Shown: in pieces, positions 8,203-16,945 of the stretch
How positions within the stretch are numbered: the stretch's first letter is position 1
Layout: every line of letters starts with the position of its first letter
NCBI GenBank assembly: GCA_002284615.2
Contig: MU069982.1
Coordinates: forward strand, 12,795-40,562
Reading direction: 5' to 3'
DNA from: Dunaliella salina
Lineage: Eukaryota; Chlorophyta; Chlorophyceae; Chlamydomonadales; Dunaliellaceae
Length of the DNA: 27,768 nt
Position numbers and translations under genes: made by a program
The notes under the pieces: generated by a model
The model's input: only the letters and a program-made list of their open reading frames with translations
Databases searched by the model: none
Told to the model about the DNA's origin: nothing

Positions 8203-8655
8203 ATGGAAATTCCAAATAGTGTCCACTTAAACATCCCACATTGGCTGTTTCCATTCAGACAACCACCAAATAAACAGGGCAGTCGCCCTGATGGCATCAT
8301 AGTTTTGCCCCTTGAAGGCAGAGGTTGCACACATCACCTGCAGGGGATGAGTCCCAGAGATAGAGATATCCAGCAAACACTCCACGATCCACAAAATCAG
8401 CACAAAGACACCATTGAGAGCCTAGGCACAAAAAATCTCCTTGGCACACACCGCAATAATAGAGTCGCATTCCCCACCATACTTATTGGAGTTGCTATAA
8501 CTATCTTCAATCCCTACATTATTGATCCCCTCTGCAAACTTGGCCTAACCAAAGACAAAGCCCACAAAACTGCAGAAGATCTCCACTATCACGCTAAAAA
8601 TTCACAACCAAAAATGCAATACACTTCAGCAATACAAGCAATGGGGGGTTTGTGA
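8203..8655 (+). pseudogene. Lineage-1 LINE: restriction-like endonuclease, second copy
   Basis: A 150-codon open frame. It contains IPHWLFPF, then SRPDGIIVLPLEGR with an intact RPD motif, SPRDRDI, QNQHKDTIESL, VAFPTILIGVAITIFNPY and LGLTKDKAHKTAEDLHYHA. Compared with the minus-strand copy (DRDIHIVELKFC) and the 18.6-kb copy (HIHLVEVKYCEDT), the ExK strand is missing: DRDI joins directly to QQTLHD, so an internal deletion removed half of the active site although the frame stays open. The ORF continues to a TGA at 8653-8655 and is followed by the 3'UTR with the stem-loop. Confidence 0.75.
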
Positions 8656-8862
8656 AAGGGGCCTGCGGGGCAGGCTGCGTACAGGACAGCGAGGCGCGCA
8701 GCCAGACGGATGGTTGGCGACCCGCCGGACCCACATTAGCTGGGCTGCTCATAGCTAGCCTTCGTTGGTGGGGCTCACTGTTACTGCCAAAGCTAACTGT
8801 TGGGTCTTTCCTTAATGCACGCTGGTAAGTACCAGCGAAGACTTCACTTCACTTCACAGTGC
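8656..8862 (+). promoter_or_regulatory. Lineage-1 LINE 3'UTR with stem-loop copy B and ACTTC tail
   Basis: GC-rich sequence after the RLE frame leads to a GTTGGTGGGGCTC block, AACTGTTGGGTCTTTCCTT, and the inverted repeat CGCTGGT (8820-8826), loop AAGT, ACCAGCG (8831-8837). It ends in a short array CTTCACTTCACTTCAC, a likely 3' tail. The stem-loop would sit at the extreme 3' end of the transcript, where the reverse transcriptase of many LINEs recognises its template; that role is inferred. Confidence 0.6.
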
Positions 8863-9075
8863 GGCATCTCCAATTCGTATGGTGTGAAATGTGACTCTGT
8901 TGCTGGTGCCTGCCCGGAAGAGTTGTGTGCAGGCATCTTGATGGTGTGTTTGTGTTAACTCTTTGCAGTGAGGAGTGTTTGTTCTATCTTCAAATCCAGC
9001 TGTCTCCCCCTTAATTTTATGGGACTGGTGCAAATTCAGAGACAAGGTACCTTCGCACACTGCATCCCGGCTCAT
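8862..9075 (-). pseudogene. Lineage-1 LINE: RLE fragment, inverted
   Basis: Minus-strand frame with KELTQTHHQDACTQLF and TSNRVTFHTIRIG, corresponding to QNQHKDTIESL and NNRVAFPTILIGVA of the plus-strand copy at 8203-8655. The fragment breaks off inside the domain at about 8862, exactly where the ACTTC tail of the plus-strand copy ends. The two copies thus meet tail to tail. The N-terminal side beyond 9075 is not recognisable. Confidence 0.55.
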
Positions 9076-9114
9076 AATTCAAAACAGCAATCGAATCTAT
9101 GTTTTCCACTTATT

Positions 9115-9600
9115 GCCATGACACTCTTAAAGTAGGAGAGTATGCTGAAGGTTTGCTCAGGCTGTTTCTGTCCGGAAACTACAGCAAAAGGGCACCAAAA
9201 GTGACCTTCCCGGACTTGCTTGAAACTTTGTCTTCTCAGTAAATAGGGCTTTATAAAAAACATCTGCATACTCGTTCTTGTGTAATTCTCAAGGGTTAAT
9301 TGAGCACCAAGGTGGCTGCCAGAGGCCTGCCTGCGAGCGTGACCCCTTGGAGGACTCATGCACACCTGTACAAGTTCACTTCAAACTTTGTTTCTAGATA
9401 AAATGGGCAAAAATACCTGCATACTAGGTTTGTAAAGATGGTGCAGCACCGAGGTGGTTGTTAAAAGGCCCTCATCGGCGCGTGACCTCTTGGAGGTCTT
9501 ATGCATTGCATACGGAAATGACATGGAACTTTGACTCCTAGTTTAAAGCACCGTCTTTGAAATATATGCATACTCAGCTCTGTCCTTAGGGGTTGATTGA
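9115..9600 (+). repeat. Degenerate tandem repeat, about 145-160 bp period
   Basis: The string AACTTTG followed by TCT.. and, 30-40 bp later, CTGCATACT recurs at about 9226, 9387 and 9530. Between them CACCAAGGTGGCTG / CACCGAGGTGGTTG and GCGTGACC.CTTGGAGG also recur. Spacings are about 160 and 143 bp. A further decayed half-unit precedes 9226. No coding content. Confidence 0.6.
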
Positions 9601-9880
9601 TGCTGTTATGTTATGTATTTGGGATTTGAGGAATAAGCCTGATCTGGTTACTTTTGCAAGCAGTGGCAAGGGGTTGGTGCAACTAGTTCAAAATTTGTCA
9701 TCTTGTTCACATCTTGACAACGAAAAAGCAGTAGAATACCGTGGTGTTCCAAAATGCTGCGTGATATCTAATTTTTGGGATAGCTTTCTTCATGTTTTCT
9801 GATACTAATTATTCGCGATGGGCCTCAGACTTCCCGAAACTGGTCGTTGGTGCAACACAAAATTGGTTGTTACACGTTGG
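9601..9880. other. No gene seen
   Basis: An open frame at 9593-9802 has no recognisable motif and is probably fortuitous. No repeats shared with the rest of the window were found. Confidence 0.3.
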
Positions 9881-9945
9881 TGGGGCAGTGCTAACTGTTG
9901 GGTCTTTCCTTCATGCATGCTGGCTGTGTCCAGCGTAGACCTTTG
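9880..9945 (+). repeat. Lineage-1 LINE 3'-end motif, copy C
   Basis: GTTGGTGGGGC, then CTAACTGTTGGGTCTTTCCTT and ATGCTGG (9917-9923), loop CTGTGT, CCAGCGT (9930-9936). Compared with copy A the second base of the stem is T instead of C, turning a C-G pair into a U-G wobble, so pairing is kept. It is followed by the unrelated lineage-2 fragment. Confidence 0.6.
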
Positions 9946-9964
9946 CTTTAAACCTTTAAACAGG

Positions 9965-10600
9965 AAACGCGGAGTGCTACCAAGCTTCCGATGCATAAAT
10001 TTTTGGGGGAGCTGAGGTACAGACAGCAGAAGGTATGGAGGGAAGCGGAGGCCCTCAATCCCCAAGAGGTGAACAAGAAAGCAGTGACTTACCACCATTG
10101 GTGCAATTAACATTAATTCAACAGCACGCACACCCTTTTGCATCCCATCATATTTATTGAAGGATCTGGATAAAGAAGTTATGAGGAATGTGAGTAGGTT
10201 CAGGCTTCATGCCGACTGCTTGAGGACTGAATCGTGTAAATGGCTGGGTGGTTCAAGTTCGTGACAAATGTGAGTGTGCTGAAGTATAAGACAAAAAATG
10301 TGATCTCTATATTGCACTTGCGCTGAGTGTGTGCAGAGCTGCACAAAAAGTACAGAGACCTGTTTATCAATTGTCTCGGCCATGACATGCTTTTGCCAGG
10401 CCCCCAATGCTAACTTATTCCTTTATTGGCTAGCTTTTAAGCTGTGACTGATCCCGAGATCAATGCTTTTCCAAATCAAGACTCATACAGGTTTTTGAAG
10501 TTATTGTCAGAGTCGGTAACAATTTTTGATGCTGGTTGATAATGTTTCACCAGCAGCCGGTCAGCCAGGCCACCCCTTGTGCAAGTTGCCACAAACTCTA
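9965..10600 (+). pseudogene. Lineage-2 LINE: C-terminal zinc domain and 3'UTR
   Basis: Alternating plus frames give ELRYRQQKVWREAEALNPQ and KAVTYHHWC (about 10000-10100), SYLLKDLDKEVMRNVSRF plus RLHADCLRTES (about 10148-10240), then KCECAEV and DKKC (about 10260-10310). CDxC..C plus the QDEKH position is a CCHC motif, C-X2-C-X9-H-X4-C in better copies. The C-terminal segment DPEINAF, NQDSYRFLKLL, SESVTIFDAG follows, then a 3'UTR with TGCTGGT (10530-10536) and ACCAGCA (10549-10555) and GCCGGTCAGCC. Frameshifts at about 10140 and 10255. The domain is probably a nucleic-acid-binding tail of the LINE polyprotein. Confidence 0.65.
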
Positions 10601-10618
10601 AGTCTCGGGCAAAAATGG

Positions 10619-11115
10619 CAGAGGTGGGCGACGGGTCCAAATCGCTGAAAATGTTCTTTCCCACAATTATTATCTAAGTCTGACCATGCCAACCATCTTT
10701 AATCCATAGAGTATCATGTTCACAAAAAACCCATGAAAATCGGAGGACCCCAGATCACTCTCCTGGCCTCAGATCACCCTAAAATGGCTCATAGCTCCAC
10801 CCAGGGACCATTTTTCACTCCCAGAATTTTGTCTTTATAACACCTTTATACATTGCTAACATCATGCATATTCAAAAAATAGGAAAGGAGGAGGATACTT
10901 TGTCTCTTTGGCACCCCTCATGCTGGATTTTCTCTGGGGGAAATGGCTGAAATCTTGCACCTCACCAAACACTGGGTCTTTCCACTCCTTTTTTTTGCAA
11001 TGATTTTTTTTTCGTACAAGGACTTCAAATCACTTATTATCACCCAATTTGATAAAGTTGGTGGTCAGATATGAAGTTTTGGTGGTGAAAAATAGGGTCT
11101 ATGTTTTGGCAAATA
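10619..11115 (+). mobile_element. hAT-like non-autonomous element, copy 2
   Basis: Starts with a clean CAGAGGTGGGCGACGGG end at 10619, immediately after the lineage-2 3'UTR, and aligns with copies 1 and 3 through blocks such as CCTCAGATCACCCTAAAATGG, ATGCATATTCAAAAAATAGG, TTTGGCACCCCTCA and AAACACTGGGTCTT. Similarity fades after TTTGGCAAATAGCAG near 11115, so about 180 bp of the right end, including the second TIR, is missing or diverged. It is followed by the CA microsatellite. Confidence 0.65.
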
Positions 11116-11251
11116 GCAGAATTAGCTGTGATTTGCACTTCTCAAACTCAGTCTCTCTCGTGTATACGCAAGTCATGGAGACATGCTGTCGTGTAGAATG
11201 GTCAAAGCATGGTGGTAGGAGAGTTGCATCAACACAACTCTTTTGCCCTCC

Positions 11252-11445
<194 letters not shown>

Positions 11446-11559
11446 TGTGGAGGATGAGGGGGGGCTCTGCCCCTTTTTTGTGATCCGGAGGACTGCAATT
11501 TTCTTGGGAAAGTTGTAGAAAAAGGATCCTTCCGTTCATATTTTTCTGAGAAAACTTGC

Positions 11560-12408
11560 AGTCGAACATGGGACACCTACTTCCAGCAATGCCTGGCAAG
11601 AACATCTTTACTGCGGCCTTCACACGACCTCCTACGAACAAAATTGACCTTGTTGGAGTTAGGAACTCTTTGTGGGAGAGATCTTACACATTCATTTGGT
11701 TGCAATAGGCATCAATCTACTTCCTCTTCACCTCAGCCTTTTCACCTCTCAAATGAGCAACAACTGCACAGCATTATTACTGAACGTATGTCTCGAATGA
11801 ACCCTACTTCCTCCCCTGGATTTAATGCCATTCTGCTGCCTTTTCCAAAACACTCATGCAAAGTGATGCAAAGACAAGATGGTAAAGGTTTTTACCATGT
11901 CAACGTACTGACACCTTGTATTTCCAGACTTTTCGCACTCACATGCAACAAGCAGTCATTCCTCAAGACTGGGAGACTGCAAAGATTATACCTTTGTACA
12001 GGAAAAGTCCCATGACCAGCGCTTGCAATTATTGTATGCTTGCTGTGAGTGGGACCCTCTATCGGCTCTACGCCAATGTGTTGCATACGTTGCGCCAAAA
12101 TTGGTGCCTACACAATGAGACTGTTCCTGAATCACAATTCGGGTTTTCCCAGGTCGCAGCACTTTACATCCAATCTTCACATTGAGACACACTTGAAACA
12201 TGCTGCTCAAATACACAAATCACATGGCTCTTCACATCTAAACCCTGCCTTTATTGATTTTGAGCAAGCATATGACTCTGCACCCCGTGACAAATTGTGG
12301 CACCATCTACACCAATGCCAACTCCCCACTCAACTACTCAGTATCCAGAAAAACCTATATCATAATGATGAATCTATTGTGATTGATGGGGATAAGCAAG
12401 CTTTTGGA
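11560..12408 (+). pseudogene. Lineage-2 LINE reverse transcriptase, N-terminal and finger/palm part
   Basis: Plus frames shift several times but the order is that of a LINE reverse transcriptase: TWDTYFQQCLARTSL (about 11567), ERMSRMNPTSSPGFNAI (RT0/RT1 region, about 11785-11830), DWETAKIIPLYRKSP and YCMLAVSGTLYRLYANVL (about 11965-12085), ESQFGF (about 12130), then PAFIDFEQAYDSAPRDKLW (about 12245-12300), the FxDFxxAYD palm motif A. The segment stops at IDGDKQAF where a TIR element is inserted at 12409. The enzyme would copy the LINE RNA at the target nick. At least three frameshifts; clearly dead. Confidence 0.8.
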
Positions 12409-13476
12409 GATTCTCAACTGTAGTGTCCGGTGGTTGGTCCAGGACAAAAGAAAAATCGAAAAGATCAAGATTCTTCCAATGAGAAAGAGGAAGCATTTGG
12501 GAGAATCAGACGGAGTTCTCCGGGGAGAAATTGCTCCCCCCAACCCCCCCCCTCGTTCTTGCTCCAAACGCTTATTTTCCCTGTCATGCTCAGATCATGT
12601 TCTGGAAAAAATACTGACTTGACAACACGAATCACCCAAAAACCCCTATAACCACCTAACTAATTGGTCACCAACAGTAAAGTTGACACAACACTAAATG
12701 AGCGTGTCACCCCAGAGGTGGGTGACGAAGGCGTCAAGCGGGGGTACTTTTGAAATGTTCCCTTTGCAAGGTGGCCCCACTTGGCGCTTTTCGTGCTTAG
12801 CATCAACTGGTAGCCCTGGTCATGGCCCTGCTCATGGGCTACCCATAGCTCTTTAATTTGAAAGGTGCTACTTGGGGCAACTTCTGCTATTTGCCAAAAC
12901 ATGAACCCTACTTTTCGAGCAAGCACCCACCATATCTGACCAGTCACTGTACCAAATTGGGTGATTTTTAATGACTTGGTGTCCTTGAACCTAAAAAATA
13001 TCGTTCAAAAAAAAAGGAGTGAAAAGACCCCGTGGTTGGTTAGATACTGAATTTCAGCCATTCCCCTTAGAGAAAGTCTAGCACTAGGGGTGCCAGAAAG
13101 GTCAAACCCTCCTCATTCCCATTTTGAATGTGCAGGATGTTAGCATATCATATAAGCGTTATTAAGAAAATATTTTGGGGGTGGAAAAAGTCCTCAGGGT
13201 GGAGCTGTAGGCCATTTTAGGGTGATCTGAGGCCAGGAGAGCGATCTGGGGTCAACCGATTTTCATCATTTTTTGGTGGTGGTGGTGGAAGTGTTTTTTA
13301 TTTGTATTATAATGGTTGGCTGGTCAGATTTGGAAAATATTGGCGGGAAAGAANTTTTTTCCAGGAATTTGGGCCCGTCGCCCACCTCTGTTAATTTCAT
13401 ATTTCTAGAGGATTTTGGGGTTTTGGAATGATTACAATTAATCTCGTGGACCGACCGGACATTTCAGTTGAGAATC
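12409..13476. mobile_element. 1068-bp TIR element inserted in the LINE reverse transcriptase
   Basis: Begins GATTCTCAACTG at 12409 and ends CAGTTGAGAATC at 13476, a perfect 12-bp inverted repeat that extends inward with TGTCCGGT and GGTCC to about 30 bp with one 3-bp gap. Reverse transcriptase sequence breaks off at 12408 and resumes just after 13476. No target duplication is obvious. It encloses a hAT-like element (12713-13390), leaving arms of 304 and 86 bp without coding content. Superfamily unassigned; one N at 13354. Confidence 0.65.
12713..13390 (-). mobile_element. hAT-like non-autonomous element, copy 3
   Basis: Inverted relative to copies 1 and 2. Ends are CAGAGGTGGGTGACGAAGG at 12713 and, on the other strand from 13390, CAGAGGTGGGCGACGGGCC, so both TIRs are present. 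Length 678 bp, no transposase. The 8 bp outside the ends (GTGTCACC and TTAATTTC) do not match, so either the duplication decayed or the copy was moved together with the surrounding element. Best complete reference copy of the family in this window. Confidence 0.7.
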
Positions 13477-13765
13477 ACCATATGTCCCCTCCCTCAATTG
13501 CTTTTTTTTGATTTATCTTAACGACATCAATGACATCACGGAGGGTTGAAGGAGCTTGTTCTGGCTCTCCTGACTATCATGTCTTCAACCTTTTGCATGC
13601 CGATGACTTGTGCCTGACTTCCAGCTCTCCAAACAACCTTCGAGCCATGCTACATCGCCTCGAGCTTATGACAACTATTAGTATGAAAAAAATCAGTGGT
13701 TGCCTGCTTTGATTCCAAGACCGACAATTTACCACTACTTCCTATGGCGGCAAAGTACTACATTA
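13477..13765 (+). pseudogene. Lineage-2 LINE reverse transcriptase, catalytic part
   Basis: Resumes the interrupted domain: CPLPQLLFFD (canonical GCPLSPLLF, about 13484), LNDINDI after a frameshift, then FNLLHADDLCLTSSSPNNL (about 13580-13640), palm motif C in which the usual Tyr of YADD is His. It ends at about 13765 with YYIM where the snapback element begins. Several frame changes are needed within under 300 bp. Confidence 0.75.
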
Positions 13766-14259
13766 TGGCAAGAGGGGGAGCCAATGTGGTTTTCGGGCGA
13801 AAATGTGCGCAAGTTTTCCGATTTTCATTTTCGTTTGGAAATGGAAATGAAAATGGAACTTCTGTCCGCGAGGCCACCTCCTCACCATTTGACCTGCTGC
13901 CACTTTTTTGCGTTGACCATATTCAGTGCAAGCTGAACAGACGCGGCCTAGGCATCATGCCTATCATGATGATAAACATAATATGTATATGAATAATAAC
14001 ATATACTTGACCAATGTTGCCACTAGCTTGCATTGGACATGGTCAACGCCAAAAAGTGGCCTATCCGCCCATCCCATCCCGCAGGTCTGGGCATGCAGAA
14101 CACCAAGGCCATTGCTGTGTCAATGCAGCGCGTCAAATGGACAGGTGATGGCCTCGCGGCCGGAAGTTCCATTTCCATTTCCATTTTCAAACGAAAATTG
14201 AAAATCGGAAACTTACGCACATTTTCGCCCGAAAACCACATTGGCTCCCTGCCTTGCCA
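13766..14259. mobile_element. Snapback TIR element with TA flanks
   Basis: The left arm (13766-13937) and the inverted right arm (14027-14259) are nearly identical: TGGCAAG.GGGGAGCC, CAATGTGGTTTTCGGGCG, AAAATGGAACTTC and others pair end to end. The right arm has about 65 bp extra. The unpaired centre is about 90 bp and contains ATCATGAT-type palindromes. TA lies immediately outside both ends (13764-13765 and 14260-14261), fitting the TA target choice of Tc1/mariner-type elements. The reverse transcriptase frame continues on both sides. No ORF of its own. Confidence 0.75.
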
Positions 14260-14735
14260 TACACAAATTTCGTTACCTTGGGATGATGTTCGACAAGCAC
14301 ATCAACTTACAGAATGCTGCTGAGGGAGCCCTCAAACTTGCCTGGCAAGCATAGCTCGTGTACGTACATTTGCTCTTCAACACAAAATAACTCCTCGTCT
14401 CCATGCTTACCTTTAGCTTTCCAAGACATGAGTCATCCCAGCAGGCATGCACGCTTGTCAGGTGTGGGCAACACCTTGTCTCAACAAAGGATTGATTATC
14501 ATTCAGAAATGGCTACTGCGTTTCCTGAAAATCTATGCTTGGAGTCAGAACCTCTACGTGGAGTCAGAACCTCCACGTGCACTCCCTCCTGGAGTGTCTT
14601 GAGAGAGTGTGGAATTGAGCCTATGCAGTTTAATTGGTCCAGAGCCTGCGTCTCATAATTCGCTCCTTCAATGCAACAGTTCTCTCCTATGCCGAGTTTT
14701 CCATGCAGACTTTTCTTTCAGCTCTAGGTCAGGCA
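14260..14735 (+). pseudogene. Lineage-2 LINE reverse transcriptase, thumb region
   Basis: After the snapback element one frame reads NFVTLGMMFDKHINLQNA (about 14270-14320), the YLGxxFD motif, then AEGALKLAWQA. Further on CGIEPMQFNWSRACV (about 14605-14655) and, after a shift, IIRSFNATVLSYAEFSMQ follow, typical of the segment after LINE reverse transcriptase domains. Similarity ends at about 14735. Stops and frameshifts throughout. Confidence 0.65.
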
Positions 14736-15650
14736 TCTAGGTTTGAGTTCATGCCCCAGCGGGACCAGCCAAATCTGAGCATGCAGGACCTCACATTTGA
14801 CCTTTTTGAGCAACCCTGCATGCTCAGTTTGAGCTGTGGGGGGGCCCAGGGTGGGGGGCCAGAAATCAGGCAAATCCCTGCTAGAATGGGGACCTCAGGA
14901 ACCACCCCTTCGGCTTACCTGACCCACAGCGATGATTAAGCATTTCATCAGGAGCATTTCCGGGGGGCGGGGATGGTGTTCGAGGAAATCACCCGATTTT
15001 GGAAGGGAAATGGCGGATGGATATTTCAGACCGACCACTGCACCATTCGGGGTCGCGATACACACGATGGAGCCCTGCAGGCCCTCACACGCAAGTCCTA
15101 GTCCTCTAGTTTCATTTTTGGGACGAAAGCATGCGGGCATCAAGTAAGCATACGCTCAGGTGGGCTAACAGGTAAGGAGTTTCTCAGTCAAACGTTTGAC
15201 TGAGAAACTCCTAGCTGATACTGCTCGCCAGGAGCCATTCCCTGCACATCTGGGCCCCAAAACTTGGCAGGTATGCCTGGGAAGCATGCTAAACAAGTCC
15301 TCATACTTAGGTTGTGGCCAAACACAGCGCAGCCTGATTTCCAGTTTTGCACCACGTGGTGAGTGCACTCTTGTCTGGGAGACGCGCTCATGCTCCAAGT
15401 GCTTTGGGGCCAAACTTCACACCCCCGTTTTCCCACTCCGATGGGTCAGGTTTGTCACAAAAACTACCTGGGAGCCAAAAAATGGGGCATATTCGGGTCA
15501 GAACATGGATCATGGCAACCATTTCGCGGGGAGTGGCCAATTTTGGCCTAGAACGCCTCAAAATATGTCCTGGCTCACCTGCAACACCTCATCCACATTT
15601 TTTTTGATGCAGAAGTGTTCAATGTAACAAAATAAATTGCTGTGCATACT
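14736..15650. other. Probable unclassified insertion in the LINE
   Basis: The LINE-like reading stops at about 14735 and the lineage-2 C-terminal part becomes readable again only after about 15650, so roughly 900 bp is probably inserted or replaced. It holds an inverted repeat CTGAGCATGCAGG (14775-14787) and CCTGCATGCTCAG (14815-14827) with a 27-nt loop, a 38-bp palindrome (15175-15212) and an AATAAA near 15632. No TIRs joining the two ends were found and no coding family recognised. Confidence 0.4.
15175..15212. repeat. Perfect 38-bp palindrome
   Basis: AGGAGTTTCTCAGTCAAAC is followed without spacer by its exact reverse complement; the symmetry centre is AAAC/GTTT. Symmetry stops at once on both sides. 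It could be a cruciform-forming site, the fused ends of an element, or a fold-back assembly or cloning artefact. Confidence 0.9.
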
Positions 15651-16190
15651 CAGTTTCTCTCCGGGCAAGAACTCCCCTATTTCTGGCATAGCTTGCCTGG
15701 GCTGACTCTAGGAATTCTTCTTGTTGGACTGTTTTCTCAATTCTTCACTGCCATGAATTGCTCACATCACGCGCATACTTTCCAGCAGAATACGCTTTGC
15801 CAACCCTGTGAATTTGACTCAGTCAACTGATTGTGGATCTCAGGTCTCGTCATCTGGCTTACTGGAAACAATTCTCTTCCTATCATCCACGAGAGCTCAA
15901 CAGCAAAAGCTTACCTTTCATCACTGGAGTGCCATTCCAACCGAGAGTGCACATTTCACTCACTCTCCTTACATTGAGTGCCCAAATACTTTTTACTTGA
16001 ATCTTCTTAAACACATTCGGAGTGTGGCTCGTTTCAGACTTCGTGTTCATGCTTTGAAAGTTGAGAGAACTTCTTAAGATGATTGAATTTCCCTCACATG
16101 TGATCTTTGCGATCCCCAAGACGATATCCAGGATGAACAACATGCACTTTTCAGGCGTACTCATCCTAATGTATGCTCCCTCTGACGTAA
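15651..16190 (+). pseudogene. Lineage-2 LINE: C-terminal zinc domain, second copy
   Basis: From about 15830 frames give LTFHHWSAIPTESAHFTHS and SPYIECPNTFYLN, then LLKHIRSVARFRLRVHALK (about 16005-16060). In the same frame, past two stops, CDLCDPQDDIQDEQHALF follows (16099-16152), a CCHC motif with the last Cys changed to Arg, then PNVCSL and TGA. The equivalent of RRKYxxLF is RKYASLF near 16190 in another frame. Probably the 3' part of the same LINE copy whose reverse transcriptase lies at 11560-14735. Confidence 0.7.
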
Positions 16191-16238
16191 GTATGCTTCT
16201 TTGTTCTATGGTCCCCCCCTCTCTTTACTGCTCATCAG

Positions 16239-16620
16239 ATGGCTCTCCTGCGAGAGCGCCCTGCCACGCCAGCGCACGCCGCGACAGCGCAAGCGAGCAA
16301 ACGCCAAGATGAAGAAGCAGCCACCAACACACAGTGGGTGACGGGGCGTGGGGGTGGCACTATCACAGCAACAGAGCAAGCTCCAAGTAGAAGATGACGG
16401 CGCGTTTCCCGGAGCAGGAGACAAGAGAAGAGCTGTTCCCCCTTGCGACCCTGACCCCTGCTAAGAATGAACGTGCAATGGCTGACACTTTGATGTCCGA
16501 ACTGGAGGCCATGTGCCTGGAGGCCATGCGCCATAATGAAAAAATAAGAGCGTTCTTCCGGGTCCTTGGCAGGCTCGAACTACCTCCAGGCATGCACGTG
16601 CCTATCATGGCTGCTGTGTA
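16239..16620 (+). CDS. GC-rich coding-like segment with overlapping frames
   Basis: A pyrimidine-rich stretch ending CTCATCAG precedes ATG at 16239. The first frame (52 codons, to TGA 16395-16397) is alanine- and arginine-rich (PATPAHAATAQASKR). It overlaps by ATGA with a second frame from 16394: MTARFPEQETREELFPLA, MADTLMSELEAMCLEAM, IRAFFRVLGRLELPPG, up to about 16620. The second part is helix-like and well composed. Base composition is richer in GC than the neighbours. A -1 shift would join them; equally, one frame may be a shadow. Family not recognised; possibly an exon or a remnant of a retroelement ORF1. Confidence 0.3.
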
Positions 16621-16945
16621 CTGTTATGTACGTGCTCCATCATGTGCCTTGTACCGGTTGGCTCATGGTTGTATGTTTTGCAGCCACATGCTCCTGCCAG
16701 GGCAGGCTTTGTGGTTCCAGAGTGTTTTGAGTGTAGACCAAAACTTACTTCCATGGTGCTCCAGCATGACCTTGCCCATCTTGAATGGAATGTGTGGAAC
16801 TGTATGCAATTCGGGCACTTTGGGCGAGCAAAGCCACACATATCATGCACATGCAAAATACATCATAGTACGGAAGTAAGCGCAGCATGGCATATGGCAG
16901 TTTCCATTTTTTTGGTAGAAACTTGTTTACTTGTCCACCTTGCGA
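16621..16945. other. No gene seen
   Basis: Open frames exist on both strands but they mirror each other and carry no motif. The TGTTATGTACGTGC region after 16620 is not protein-like. Confidence 0.3.

Noticed and set aside
12705..13398. Target site duplication around hAT-like copy 3
   Set aside because: The 8-bp flanks GTGTCACC and TTAATTTC do not match; no duplication is claimed for this copy.
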